Shown: positions 1 through 5,736 of the stretch, piece after piece | Layout of the letters: each line of letters opens with the position of its first letter | Position numbering within the stretch: position 1 is the stretch's first letter | Source of the DNA: an uncultured Collinsella sp. | GTDB lineage: Bacteria; Actinomycetota; Coriobacteriia; Coriobacteriales; Coriobacteriaceae | DNA: 32,976 bases | Direction of reading: 5' to 3' | Assembly: GCA_900543275.1 (NCBI GenBank) | Contig: UQQL01000014.1 | Span: 1-32,976, forward strand | Position numbers and translations under genes: made by a program | The notes under the pieces: generated by a model | Told to the model about the DNA's origin: nothing | The model's database searches: none | What the model saw: the letters and a program-made list of their open reading frames with translations, nothing else

Positions 1-260
1 GATGCGACACTGAATGTGTCCATCCTCGCAGTATCCGGTTCTCAAGGTGCACGCCCCGCGGCTAATCCGGTCCGACCGGGCCGCGCGGCAAGGAGATATA
101 TTGCCAGACCGCGAAGCCCTGTGGGTCGTCAATTCCACTCTTCACAAGTCCTACACAACATATCGCTTTCTATAGCTAATAGAAAGACTGGTGCGGATCT
201 TCCGCACGTATCAGATGATGACCCTTTGGTTTAGAAATATATAGAGATCGGTCACCTGTA
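1..260 (-). other. Probable rRNA operon leader (no protein gene seen)
   Basis: No convincing protein gene lies here. Read on the minus strand, bases 35-55 contain CTTGAGAACCGGATACTG, which resembles the conserved (C)TTGAAAACT-x-GATA boxes that precede rRNA genes in Gram-positive bacteria. Two perfect hairpins sit upstream (166-186, 8-bp stem; 191-207, 7-bp stem GTGCGGA/TCCGCAC). The stretch begins after the rplT terminator and a possible promoter, which fits the leader of an rRNA operon transcribed leftward out of the window. The 16S gene itself is not visible, so this stays an inference from motif and position. Confidence 0.35.
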
Positions 261-266
261 AGTGTC

Positions 267-294
267 TATCTACCCGCGCTTTTAGCAATGTAAA
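267..294 (-). promoter_or_regulatory. Putative promoter reading leftward
   Basis: On the minus strand TTTACA (289-294) and TAGATA (267-272) are separated by 16 nt, close to the sigma-70 consensus. It lies between the rplT terminator and the structured stretch at 1-260, so it would drive the presumed rRNA leader. A second AT-rich TATATA follows at about 240. No experimental support. Confidence 0.35.
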
Positions 295-303
295 CCGCGC
301 TTC

Positions 304-343
304 AGATAAAAAGAGGGAGCGCCGCGCACAACGCGACACTCCC
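304..343 (-). terminator. Rho-independent terminator of infC-rpmI-rplT
   Basis: On the minus strand a 12-bp stem (332-343 with 315-326, two G-U pairs) with a 5-nt loop is followed by TCTTTTTATC. It starts 21 nt after the rplT stop codon, so it ends the operon. Confidence 0.9.
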
Positions 344-364
344 CTAGCGATTCAAGAGAATCTA

Positions 365-724
365 TTAGGCCTCGAGAGCCTTCTTGGCAATGGCAGCCAG
401 CTCGTTGAAGGACTCGATGTCCTCGTAAGCCATCTGAGCCAGGACCTTGCGGTCGAGCTCGATACCGGCAACCTTCAGGCCGTGCATGAACTGAGAGTAA
501 GAGATGTCGTTCAGGCGAGCAGCAGCGTTGATACGGGTGATCCAGAGAGAACGGATCTCGCGCTTCTTGTTGCGGCGATCACGATACTGATACTGCAGGG
601 AGTGCTGGACCTGCTCTTTAGCATGCTTGTAAGTACGCGAAGCGGCACCGTAGTAACCCTTCGCACGGTGCATAACGGTACGGCGCTTCTTCTTGGCGGC
701 AACAGCGCGCTTAATACGTGCCAT
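365..724 (-). CDS. rplT: Large ribosomal subunit protein bL20
   Basis: This 119-residue protein is bL20, an early assembly protein of the 50S subunit that binds 23S rRNA. The N-terminus begins MARIKRAVAAKKKRR, the typical basic extension. The YYGAASRTYKHAKEQV segment and the C-terminal globular part (LNDISYSQFMHGLKVAGIELDRKVLAQMA) match the family throughout, and length is normal. A TAGGAG ribosome-binding site lies about 10 nt before the ATG. It is the last gene of infC-rpmI-rplT and is followed by a clear terminator. In Firmicutes L20 represses its own operon by binding the leader RNA; whether that holds here is inference, although the leader upstream of infC is structured. Confidence 0.97.
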   Translation of the reverse strand: MARIKRAVAAKKKRRTVMHRAKGYYGAASRTYKHAKEQVQHSLQYQYRDRRNKKREIRSLWITRINAAARLNDISYSQFMHGLKVAGIELDRKVLAQMAYEDIESFNELAAIAKKALEA

Positions 725-770
725 GTTCTATCAACTCCTAGACGGTAAAACGAAAAACGGGAACGCGAAC

Positions 771-962
771 TTAGGCGAGACGCGACTTGATGACCTTGCG
801 GTCGGCAGCGGCGATCTCGGTCTCCTGACGGAAGCCACGCTTACGCTTGGTGGACTTCTTGCTCAGGATGTGGCTCTTGAAAGCCTTGGCGCGCATAAGC
901 TTGCCGGTACCAGTCTTGCGGAAACGCTTCTTGGTGCCGCTGTGGGACTTCATCTTAGGCAT
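771..962 (-). CDS. rpmI: Large ribosomal subunit protein bL35
   Basis: A 63-residue, very basic protein starting MPKMKSHSGTKKRFRKTGTG, the diagnostic N-terminus of bL35, a 50S subunit component. The remainder (KSHILSKKSTKRKRGF) also fits, and length is normal for the family. An AAGGAG ribosome-binding site lies 6 nt before the ATG. It sits between infC and rplT with short gaps (32 and 46 nt), the conserved order of this operon in most bacteria. Confidence 0.97.
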   Translation of the reverse strand: MPKMKSHSGTKKRFRKTGTGKLMRAKAFKSHILSKKSTKRKRGFRQETEIAAADRKVIKSRLA

Positions 963-994
963 GAAATACTCCTTAATCGGTTACAGAACACTAG

Positions 995-1549
995 TTACTT
1001 GCTATCGCTTGCCGCTTTATCCTCATCGAAGGCGCCCTTAATCGGGGCGAGCAGCATAAGCATGTTACGGCCTTCCATCTTAGGCTTGGACTCGACCGTA
1101 GCGTAAGGCTTGAGATCCTCGGCGAGACGCTCGAGAACGTTAAGGCCCTGCTCCGGGTGAGCCATCTCACGGCCGCGGAACATGATGGTGATCTTAACGC
1201 GTGCGCCCTTCTTGAGGAAACGCAGAACGTGGCCCTTCTTGGTCTCGTAGTCGCCAACGTCGATCTTGGGTCGGAACTTCATTTCCTTGACCTCGACCTT
1301 GGACTGGTTCTTACGAGCAGCCTTGGCCTTCATGGCCTGCTGGTACTTGAACTTACCGTAGTCCATGACCTTGCAGACCGGCGGCTCCGCGTTGGGAGCG
1401 ATCTCGACCAGGTCGAGACCCTGATCGTCGGCGACGCGCTGGGCATCGCGGATGGCGAACAGGCCGAGCTGAGAGCCATCGACGCCAATCAAACGACACG
1501 AAGATGCAGTGATCTCGTCGTTGATGCGGGTGTCATCAGACTTAGCTAT
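995..1549 (-). CDS. infC: Translation initiation factor IF-3, apparent AUA start
   Basis: IF-3 binds the 30S subunit, checks the start codon and initiator tRNA, and prevents premature 50S joining. The protein shows the N-domain signature (TRINDEIT..RLIGVDGSQLG), the lysine-rich linker (KYQQAMKAKAARKNQSKVEVKEMKFRPKI) and the C-domain (DYETKKGHVLRFLKKGARVKITIMFRGRE). The first in-frame ATG, at 1564, has no ribosome-binding site before it and its own bases form part of GGAGG. That GGAGG stands 8 nt before an in-frame ATA at 1549, which I take as the true start (184 residues). Non-AUG starts are known for infC in other bacteria (AUU in Escherichia coli) and allow autoregulation, because IF-3 discriminates against them. 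First gene of infC-rpmI-rplT, behind an attenuator-like leader. Confidence 0.92.
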   Translation of the reverse strand: MAKSDDTRINDEITASSCRLIGVDGSQLGLFAIRDAQRVADDQGLDLVEIAPNAEPPVCKVMDYGKFKYQQAMKAKAARKNQSKVEVKEMKFRPKIDVGDYETKKGHVLRFLKKGARVKITIMFRGREMAHPEQGLNVLERLAEDLKPYATVESKPKMEGRNMLMLLAPIKGAFDEDKAASDSK

Positions 1550-1564
1550 TTTCCCTACCTCCAT

Positions 1565-1597
1565 TCATAAAAAAATAACCCGGCGCTTCTCAGCAAC
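1565..1597 (-). terminator. Attenuator hairpin in the infC leader
   Basis: On the minus strand CCTGGTTGCT pairs with AGCGCCGGG (one bulged U, GAGA loop), followed directly by TTATTTTTTT and then the infC translation start. An intrinsic terminator between the promoter and the first gene is the layout of transcriptional attenuation. The Bacillus infC-rpmI-rplT operon is controlled in this way by L20. Confidence 0.7.
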
Positions 1598-1608
1598 CAG
1601 GTCGTACA

Positions 1609-1639
1609 CATAGACTTCCTCGATTTGAGGAAGGGAATC
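1609..1639 (-). ncRNA. Structured leader hairpin upstream of the infC attenuator
   Basis: On the minus strand CTTCCTC and GAGGAAG form a perfect 7-bp stem around AAATC, extended by TAGA/TCTA across a small internal loop. A further hairpin GGAACC-TGAG-GGTTCC lies at about 1683-1698. Together they give a leader of about 175 nt before infC. This fits an autoregulatory ribosomal-protein leader, but I cannot match it to a named RNA family by eye. Confidence 0.5.
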
Positions 1640-1731
1640 TAAGTTGTATGACCAGTCAGCTGCTCATTGGCGCCAAAAGGTGGGAACCCTCAGGTTCCTC
1701 TTTAGGGCATTGTGGGAACAACGCCTTGCGA

Positions 1732-1740
1732 ATAATAACA
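1732..1740 (-). promoter_or_regulatory. Extended -10 promoter for infC-rpmI-rplT
   Basis: On the minus strand TGTTATTAT matches an extended -10 element (TG-n-TATTAT). The -35 position (ATGTGA, 1755-1760) is weak, which is usual with an extended -10. A start near 1724 would give a leader of about 175 nt carrying the hairpins and the attenuator. Confidence 0.45.
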
Positions 1741-1766
1741 CGTACAGCGCGTTATCACATTACGTA

Positions 1767-1834
1767 CACGAAAAAGGGACCTTGACCCCCTTGAACGCTC
1801 GCTTGCATGTATGGTGCTCGAGGCGAGACTCGAA
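1767..1834 (-). repeat. Truncated duplicate of tRNA-Leu 3' end plus terminator (copy A)
   Basis: This 68-bp stretch repeats 1950-2018 with few differences. On the minus strand it contains the T-arm half TTCGAGTCTCGCC, an acceptor strand CTCGAGC (CTCGGGC in the intact gene), ACCA, and a degraded terminator before a T run. No 5' half of a tRNA is attached. It is either the remnant of a second tRNA-Leu gene or an attachment-site copy left by an integrated element. Confidence 0.75.
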
Positions 1835-1842
1835 GGGCCTTC

Positions 1843-1917
1843 GCTTCGCGAAGCCCCGGGCTTCGGGCGCGTGGCGCCCTCGCCACGCTCCGCTACAAAC
1901 AGGCCACAGGCCTGTTT
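1843..1917. repeat. Cluster of three perfect palindromes
   Basis: Between the two tRNA 3'-end copies lie three successive perfect inverted repeats: GCTTCGCGAAGC (1843-1854), CGTGGCG-CCCT-CGCCACG (1870-1887) and AAACAGGCC-ACA-GGCCTGTTT (1897-1917). No open frame is convincing here. Function unknown; could be a remnant of a mobile element or a REP-like cluster. Confidence 0.6.
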
Positions 1918-1952
1918 GCTTAACGCTTCGCGCGCTCACGCGAGTTCGGCAC

Positions 1953-1976
1953 GAAAAAGGGGGCCGCAACCCCCTT
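1953..1976 (-). terminator. Terminator of tRNA-Leu
   Basis: On the minus strand AAGGGGG and CCCCCTT flank TTGCGG and run into TTTTT, a compact intrinsic terminator 19 nt after the encoded CCA of the tRNA. Confidence 0.85.
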
Positions 1977-1995
1977 GAACGCTCACTTGCATGTA

Positions 1996-2082
1996 TGGTG
2001 CCCGAGGCGAGACTCGAACTCGCACGTTGTTGCCAACGGTGGATTTTGAGTCCACTGCGTCTGCCAATTCCGCCACTCGGGC
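1996..2082 (-). tRNA. tRNA-Leu (anticodon CAA)
   Basis: Class II tRNA, 87 nt including an encoded CCA. The acceptor strands GCCCGAG and CTCGGGC pair perfectly. The anticodon stem GTGGA/TCCAC encloses CTCAAAA, giving anticodon CAA, which reads UUG. A long variable arm (CCGTTGGCAACAACGTGCG region) and the T-loop motif GTTCGAGTC are present. It lies 39 nt downstream of the transglutaminase gene on the same strand and has its own terminator. Its 3' part is duplicated at 1767-1834. Confidence 0.95.
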
Positions 2083-2121
2083 ACGCAATGCGTAAGTTAG
2101 TTTATCACAGCTTTCTACCGA

Positions 2122-3555
2122 TTAGTCCGAAAATGGAACTTCGAGCATTTCGATGAGTTCGACCGTGCGGAGCATCTCGCGCCGACGGCATCCGCGACCG
2201 TCGACCGAAGCCTCACCCATCTGGTTATCGTAAGGGTCCTCGCGCATGCCGTCGAAAGAGGGCTCAAACTCTGCCTGGAATCGATTGTTGGCCACCATAC
2301 GCCACGGGTCGAGATTGCCAAAGTAGTGACGGCGGCGCCACTCCTCCCCCATCCTGCGAGCAGAAGATCCAAATGACACGTCGGCGTTGAGCCATCCGGT
2401 CTGCGGCGTATAGAACTCTGCCCAGTCGTGCGACCCCACCGAATCGGGCGCAACATACAGGCCGCTCTGCCAACGGGCAGGCACGCCCGCGATACGGCAC
2501 ATGGTGATAAACGTGAGCGCCATAACGCCGCAATCGCCGCGGAGCGAATGCGCGCAGTCATCGGCAATAGATCCCAAAAGCAAGTACGGCGGCTGATAGC
2601 GATAGTCGATGTACTGCGTCAGGTAATCATAGATAGCACGGGCGCGATCGAGCGGATCCTCGAGCCCGTCAATGACACGGGCTGTCAGCTGCTGTAGATA
2701 CGGCGTGAATGCAATGTGCGGACGGTCCTCGGAGGTGTCCACGGGCAGTGGCGCGTCCATGCAAGGATGCACCGGAAGCGCACCCCCATAGACATCACGA
2801 TAAGCGGCATCAATTTGATAGCGATAGGTCACCGAGAATGAGCGCTCACTCGAAGAAGACCACGAGGCGGTACGCGCCGAAGCATTCGCGGGGGCAACAG
2901 CACCCTCCGGCGTCATATCGAGAACCTCGATATGAGACTGTTGACGACAGGCGGCGGCAACGGGTAGCCACGCGCGAACGGTTTCCCCTTCCAGAGCGCC
3001 GGGGACAGACACGGACGCTTTAAGCGTAATGACGCGAGCCAATCCGTTTTGTGACTCCATCTCCTTGAGCATCTCGTTGCGCAGTGCTATTCCGTCCGTA
3101 GAATCGGGCCGCATGCCGGGAACCTCTTTGGGATATACACGAAGCGAATCGAGGAAGTTGTCGAGAACGAACAGTTCGCCATCGATAAAGCGCCAGTCAA
3201 TACGCTTACGATTAATCAGGTCATCAAACTGCTCTTCGGTAAACTCTGGCCACTCCTCGCGAATCATCGCAATAGCCTGGTCGCGCGACACCGAAAAATG
3301 AAGCGGCGTCTCGAGCATGCGATACCGCTCGGCACGAACACAAGCAGCCAGCGAAGGCTCGGGGTTCTGCTCCAAAAGGCGATCGCAGGCAGCAACAGCC
3401 TGCGTCAAATACCCGGCATCCATAAGACGAAGAATCTCGGGCGGCAGTCCAACATCGAGATGACGAAAGTCATCACAGCAAACATCAGCAGAGCAACCAA
3501 CTGGACCCTCGTCAATAACCTTCCCATCCGAAGGCAGCACATTAATAACAGCCAT
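2122..3555 (-). CDS. Transglutaminase-like domain protein
   Basis: A 477-residue protein of unknown role with a transglutaminase-like (papain-fold) core near residues 290-400. The catalytic triad is visible: Cys in RGDCGVMALTFITMCRIAGVPAR, His in GSHDWAEFY, and Asp in GWLNADVSFG. No signal peptide or membrane segment is obvious, so it is probably cytosolic. The N-terminal 150 residues hold a helical region (EILRLMDAGYLTQAVAACDRLLEQNP) that looks repeat-like. The start is the ATG at 3555, 7 nt after GGAG; a GTG at 3573 lies upstream of this site. Bacterial proteins of this family act as proteases or amidases more often than as cross-linkers, and the substrate cannot be read from the sequence. 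It has its own promoter and no obvious functional partner nearby. Confidence 0.8.
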   Translation of the reverse strand: MAVINVLPSDGKVIDEGPVGCSADVCCDDFRHLDVGLPPEILRLMDAGYLTQAVAACDRLLEQNPEPSLAACVRAERYRMLETPLHFSVSRDQAIAMIREEWPEFTEEQFDDLINRKRIDWRFIDGELFVLDNFLDSLRVYPKEVPGMRPDSTDGIALRNEMLKEMESQNGLARVITLKASVSVPGALEGETVRAWLPVAAACRQQSHIEVLDMTPEGAVAPANASARTASWSSSSERSFSVTYRYQIDAAYRDVYGGALPVHPCMDAPLPVDTSEDRPHIAFTPYLQQLTARVIDGLEDPLDRARAIYDYLTQYIDYRYQPPYLLLGSIADDCAHSLRGDCGVMALTFITMCRIAGVPARWQSGLYVAPDSVGSHDWAEFYTPQTGWLNADVSFGSSARRMGEEWRRRHYFGNLDPWRMVANNRFQAEFEPSFDGMREDPYDNQMGEASVDGRGCRRREMLRTVELIEMLEVPFSD

Positions 3556-3590
3556 ACCAAAACTCCAAGTCACTAGAACGCTTGAAGCCC

Positions 3591-3619
3591 ATTGTAGCGA
3601 GATAAAAAGAAAGCCCCAA
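3591..3619 (-). promoter_or_regulatory. Promoter of the transglutaminase-like gene
   Basis: On the minus strand TTGGGG (3614-3619) and TACAAT (3591-3596) are spaced 17 nt apart, about 35 nt before the ATG at 3555. The -10 is close to consensus and the -35 is partial. Confidence 0.5.
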
Positions 3620-3660
3620 CAAGGGAGCCATCAACACCGCTGAACGGTAGTCAAATAAAT

Positions 3661-3748
3661 AATTCAGCCTCGTAACCCTGCGGCGTTAAACGAAGGAAGC
3701 CCCGTCCCCCGGAGCTGTTTTCTTGGCGCGACTTCTGGCAAAGCCAGT
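3661..3748. repeat. Intergenic repeat, copy A (half element)
   Basis: About 88 bp that repeat imperfectly at 3758-3850: shared blocks are AATTCAGC, GTAACCCTG, TTAACGAAGGAGGCCCCGT-like, CCCCGGAGCTG, GCGCGACTTCTGGC and AAGCCAG. Copy A lacks the right arm that lets copy B close into a long hairpin. No open frame. Confidence 0.7.
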
Positions 3749-3757
3749 AGCCATCTT

Positions 3758-3886
3758 AATTCAGCCCAGTAACCCTGTAGCGAGTTAACGAAGGAGGCCC
3801 CGTTTCCCCGGAGCTGATTCCGTCGCGCGACTTCTGGCGAAGCCAGGTGAGCGCGAGGGAAACAGCGTAGGGCAAACGGGGCCTCC
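3758..3886 (-). repeat. Intergenic repeat, copy B, with 94-bp hairpin element
   Basis: Bases 3793-3805 (GGAGGCCCCGTTT) and 3874-3886 (AAACGGGGCCTCC) are perfect 13-nt inverted arms. Inside, further arms pair in register on the minus strand: CTG-TTCC with GGAA-CAG, TCGCGC with GCGCGA, CTGGC with GCCAG. The whole 94 bp therefore folds into one long interrupted hairpin. It begins 22 nt after the fba stop codon, so it may serve as a transcript end or stabiliser, or be a MITE-like element. Confidence 0.7.
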
Positions 3887-3907
3887 GGCGGGAAGTTAAA
3901 CCGCTAC

Positions 3908-4774
3908 TTACGCCTTGTTGACGGAGCCAAACTCCTCCATGAGCTCCTTGGTGCGGGCAACGATGTTGTCGCGACCAGGCTTGAGGAGCTTGCGGGGGTC
4001 AAAGCCCTTGCCCTGCTGATCCTTGCCAGCCTCGATGTACTCGCGGACGCCCTTGGCGAAGACGAGCTGCAGGTCGGTGTTGACGTTGATCTTGGAGATG
4101 CCCAGGGAGATGGCCTTCTTGATCTGATCCTCGGGGATGCCGGTGCCACCGTGCAGAACGAGGGGCAGGTCACCGGTCTGGGCCTTAATCTCGCCCAGAC
4201 GCTCGAAGGAAAGACCAGCCCAGTCGGAGGGGTACACGCCGTGGATGTTGCCGATGCCGCAGGCGAGGAAGTCGACACCCAGGTCAGCGATCTGCTTGCA
4301 CTCAGCAGGATCAGCGAGCTCGCCGCTGGAGGTCACGCCGTCCTCGGTGCCGCCGATGCCGCCGACCTCGGCCTCGATGGACATGCCCTTGGAGTGGGCA
4401 AGCTCAACGAGCTCCTTGGTGCGGTCGAGGTTAAGCTGGAAGGTCTCCTCGTGAGAGCCGTCATACATGATGGACGTGAAGCCGGCCTCGATGCACTTGA
4501 AGCAGTCCTCGTAAGAGCCGTGATCGAGGTGAAGGGCGACGGGAACGGTAACGCCCGTGGCCTCGACGGCAGCCTTGACCATGTCGGCGCAGACCTTGAA
4601 ACCGCCCATCCACTTAGCGGCACCAGCGGTGCACTGAAGGATCAGCGGAGACTTGGCCTCCTCGGCGGCCTGGAGAATAGCCAGGGTCCACTCGAGGTTG
4701 TTGGTGTTGAAGGCACCAAGACCGTACTTGCCGGCCTCGGCCTTCTTGAGCATGTCTGCTGCGTTGACGAGCAT
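3908..4774 (-). CDS. fba: Class II fructose-bisphosphate aldolase
   Basis: Zinc-dependent aldolase that reversibly splits fructose-1,6-bisphosphate into dihydroxyacetone phosphate and glyceraldehyde-3-phosphate in glycolysis and gluconeogenesis. The 288-residue protein has the class II signatures: VPVALHLDHGSYEDC (catalytic Asp84 and zinc ligand His85), the EAEVGGIGGTEDG loop, GNIHGVYP and VLHGGTGIP (zinc-binding histidines), and GISKINVNTDLQ (phosphate binding). Length is normal. The start is the ATG at 4774, 8 nt after AGGAGG; upstream in-frame codons have no ribosome-binding site. A TAAAAT box at about 4816-4821 could be its -10. It appears monocistronic, with a long hairpin element just downstream. 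Confidence 0.96.
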   Translation of the reverse strand: MLVNAADMLKKAEAGKYGLGAFNTNNLEWTLAILQAAEEAKSPLILQCTAGAAKWMGGFKVCADMVKAAVEATGVTVPVALHLDHGSYEDCFKCIEAGFTSIMYDGSHEETFQLNLDRTKELVELAHSKGMSIEAEVGGIGGTEDGVTSSGELADPAECKQIADLGVDFLACGIGNIHGVYPSDWAGLSFERLGEIKAQTGDLPLVLHGGTGIPEDQIKKAISLGISKINVNTDLQLVFAKGVREYIEAGKDQQGKGFDPRKLLKPGRDNIVARTKELMEEFGSVNKA

Positions 4775-4968
4775 AAAAGAAACCTCCTGTAAGGTTGCTC
4801 CGATAACGCCTGAGATTTTACCACGGCGCACCCGAGCATAAACGTTCGTTTGTTCACGAATATCGTCCAAACAGACTTTTTTGACCGTTTGCCCTACGAA
4901 ATCGACCCGTTGGGGAAAAATAGCTTGACGTTTGGACGCTTCTCGTGCTTCAAAAGCCGACTATTAAG

Positions 4969-5652
4969 CTAAATCTGCATGAAAGGGTTCTGCATGAGCT
5001 CGCGTGCCATGGTGGTCGAATCGCCATGACCGGTTAGGCAAACGGTATCGGGCGGGAGAAGCCGGGCGAGCTTGGAGAGCGAGCGCAGAATCGCCGCCTC
5101 GTCTCCTCCAGAAAGATCGGTGCGGCCGTGCCCACCCGGAAACAGGGTGTCGCCCACAAAGGCAATGTTCCCCTGCTCGGTGGCAGCAAACAAGACGATC
5201 CCGCCCGGCGTATGCCCTGGCGTCTCGATCACCTGCAGGTAGATATCGCCCACCTCGATAGCATCTCCCTCGGCGAGCAGGTGCGTCGGCTCCCCGGGGT
5301 CAGGCGTCTCAATGCCCCACATAGCTCGCTGTTCCTCGATGTTCGCATGCGGCACCGCCACATCCTTAGCACACAGCTCATACTGGCAGCCCTCGCCAAC
5401 GGTGGTTCGCACGCCTGCAACACCACCAACATGATCGGCATGGCCATGAGTGCATACGGCGCCAAACACGCGTACGCCGGGATGCTCGGCTCGAATATGC
5501 TCCACCAGGCGTTCGCCTTCCCATGCGGGATCGATAATCACGCACTCATTGTCCGAAATAACAGCATAGCTATTGGTCTGAATGGGACCGTTTACGAGCG
5601 TCTCGATCTCGACCGTTCCCTTGGGAGTTAAATCCAAGGACACAGCACTCAT
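4969..5652 (-). CDS. MBL-fold metallo-hydrolase (glyoxalase II-like)
   Basis: A 227-residue cytosolic metallo-beta-lactamase-fold hydrolase. The metal-binding signature THGHADH (His69, His71, Asp73, His74) is intact. Further ligands appear in ETPGHTPGG, in FVGDTLFPGGHGRTD (bridging Asp) and in LTGHGD. The arrangement matches the YcbL/GloB-like branch that hydrolyses thioesters such as S-lactoylglutathione, but the substrate is not fixed by sequence, and a glutathione substrate is doubtful in a Coriobacterium. The start ATG at 5652 follows AGGAG with 6 nt spacing. It lies 84 nt downstream of relA on the same strand, separated by a perfect 12-bp hairpin (5673-5700), so it could be co-transcribed with relA or separately terminated. 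Confidence 0.85.
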   Translation of the reverse strand: MSAVSLDLTPKGTVEIETLVNGPIQTNSYAVISDNECVIIDPAWEGERLVEHIRAEHPGVRVFGAVCTHGHADHVGGVAGVRTTVGEGCQYELCAKDVAVPHANIEEQRAMWGIETPDPGEPTHLLAEGDAIEVGDIYLQVIETPGHTPGGIVLFAATEQGNIAFVGDTLFPGGHGRTDLSGGDEAAILRSLSKLARLLPPDTVCLTGHGDSTTMARELMQNPFMQI

Positions 5653-5672
5653 GTCCCTCTCCTCTCTATAGA

Positions 5673-5700
5673 ACTCGAGGCATCAAACGATGCCTCGAGT
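5673..5700 (-). repeat. Perfect 12-bp inverted repeat between relA and the MBL gene
   Basis: ACTCGAGGCATC and GATGCCTCGAGT surround a 4-nt loop. On the minus strand it is followed by TCTATAGAG rather than a clean T run. It may be a weak terminator after relA, an RNA stabiliser or an operator. Confidence 0.6.
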
Positions 5701-5736
5701 GTAGCGAATATCGATAATGTGACACGTTCGTCGCGA

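Noticed and set aside
16..234. 72-residue plus-strand frame at the window start
   Set aside because: No ribosome-binding site, an Arg/Pro-rich low-quality sequence, and the stretch looks like a non-coding leader on the other strand.
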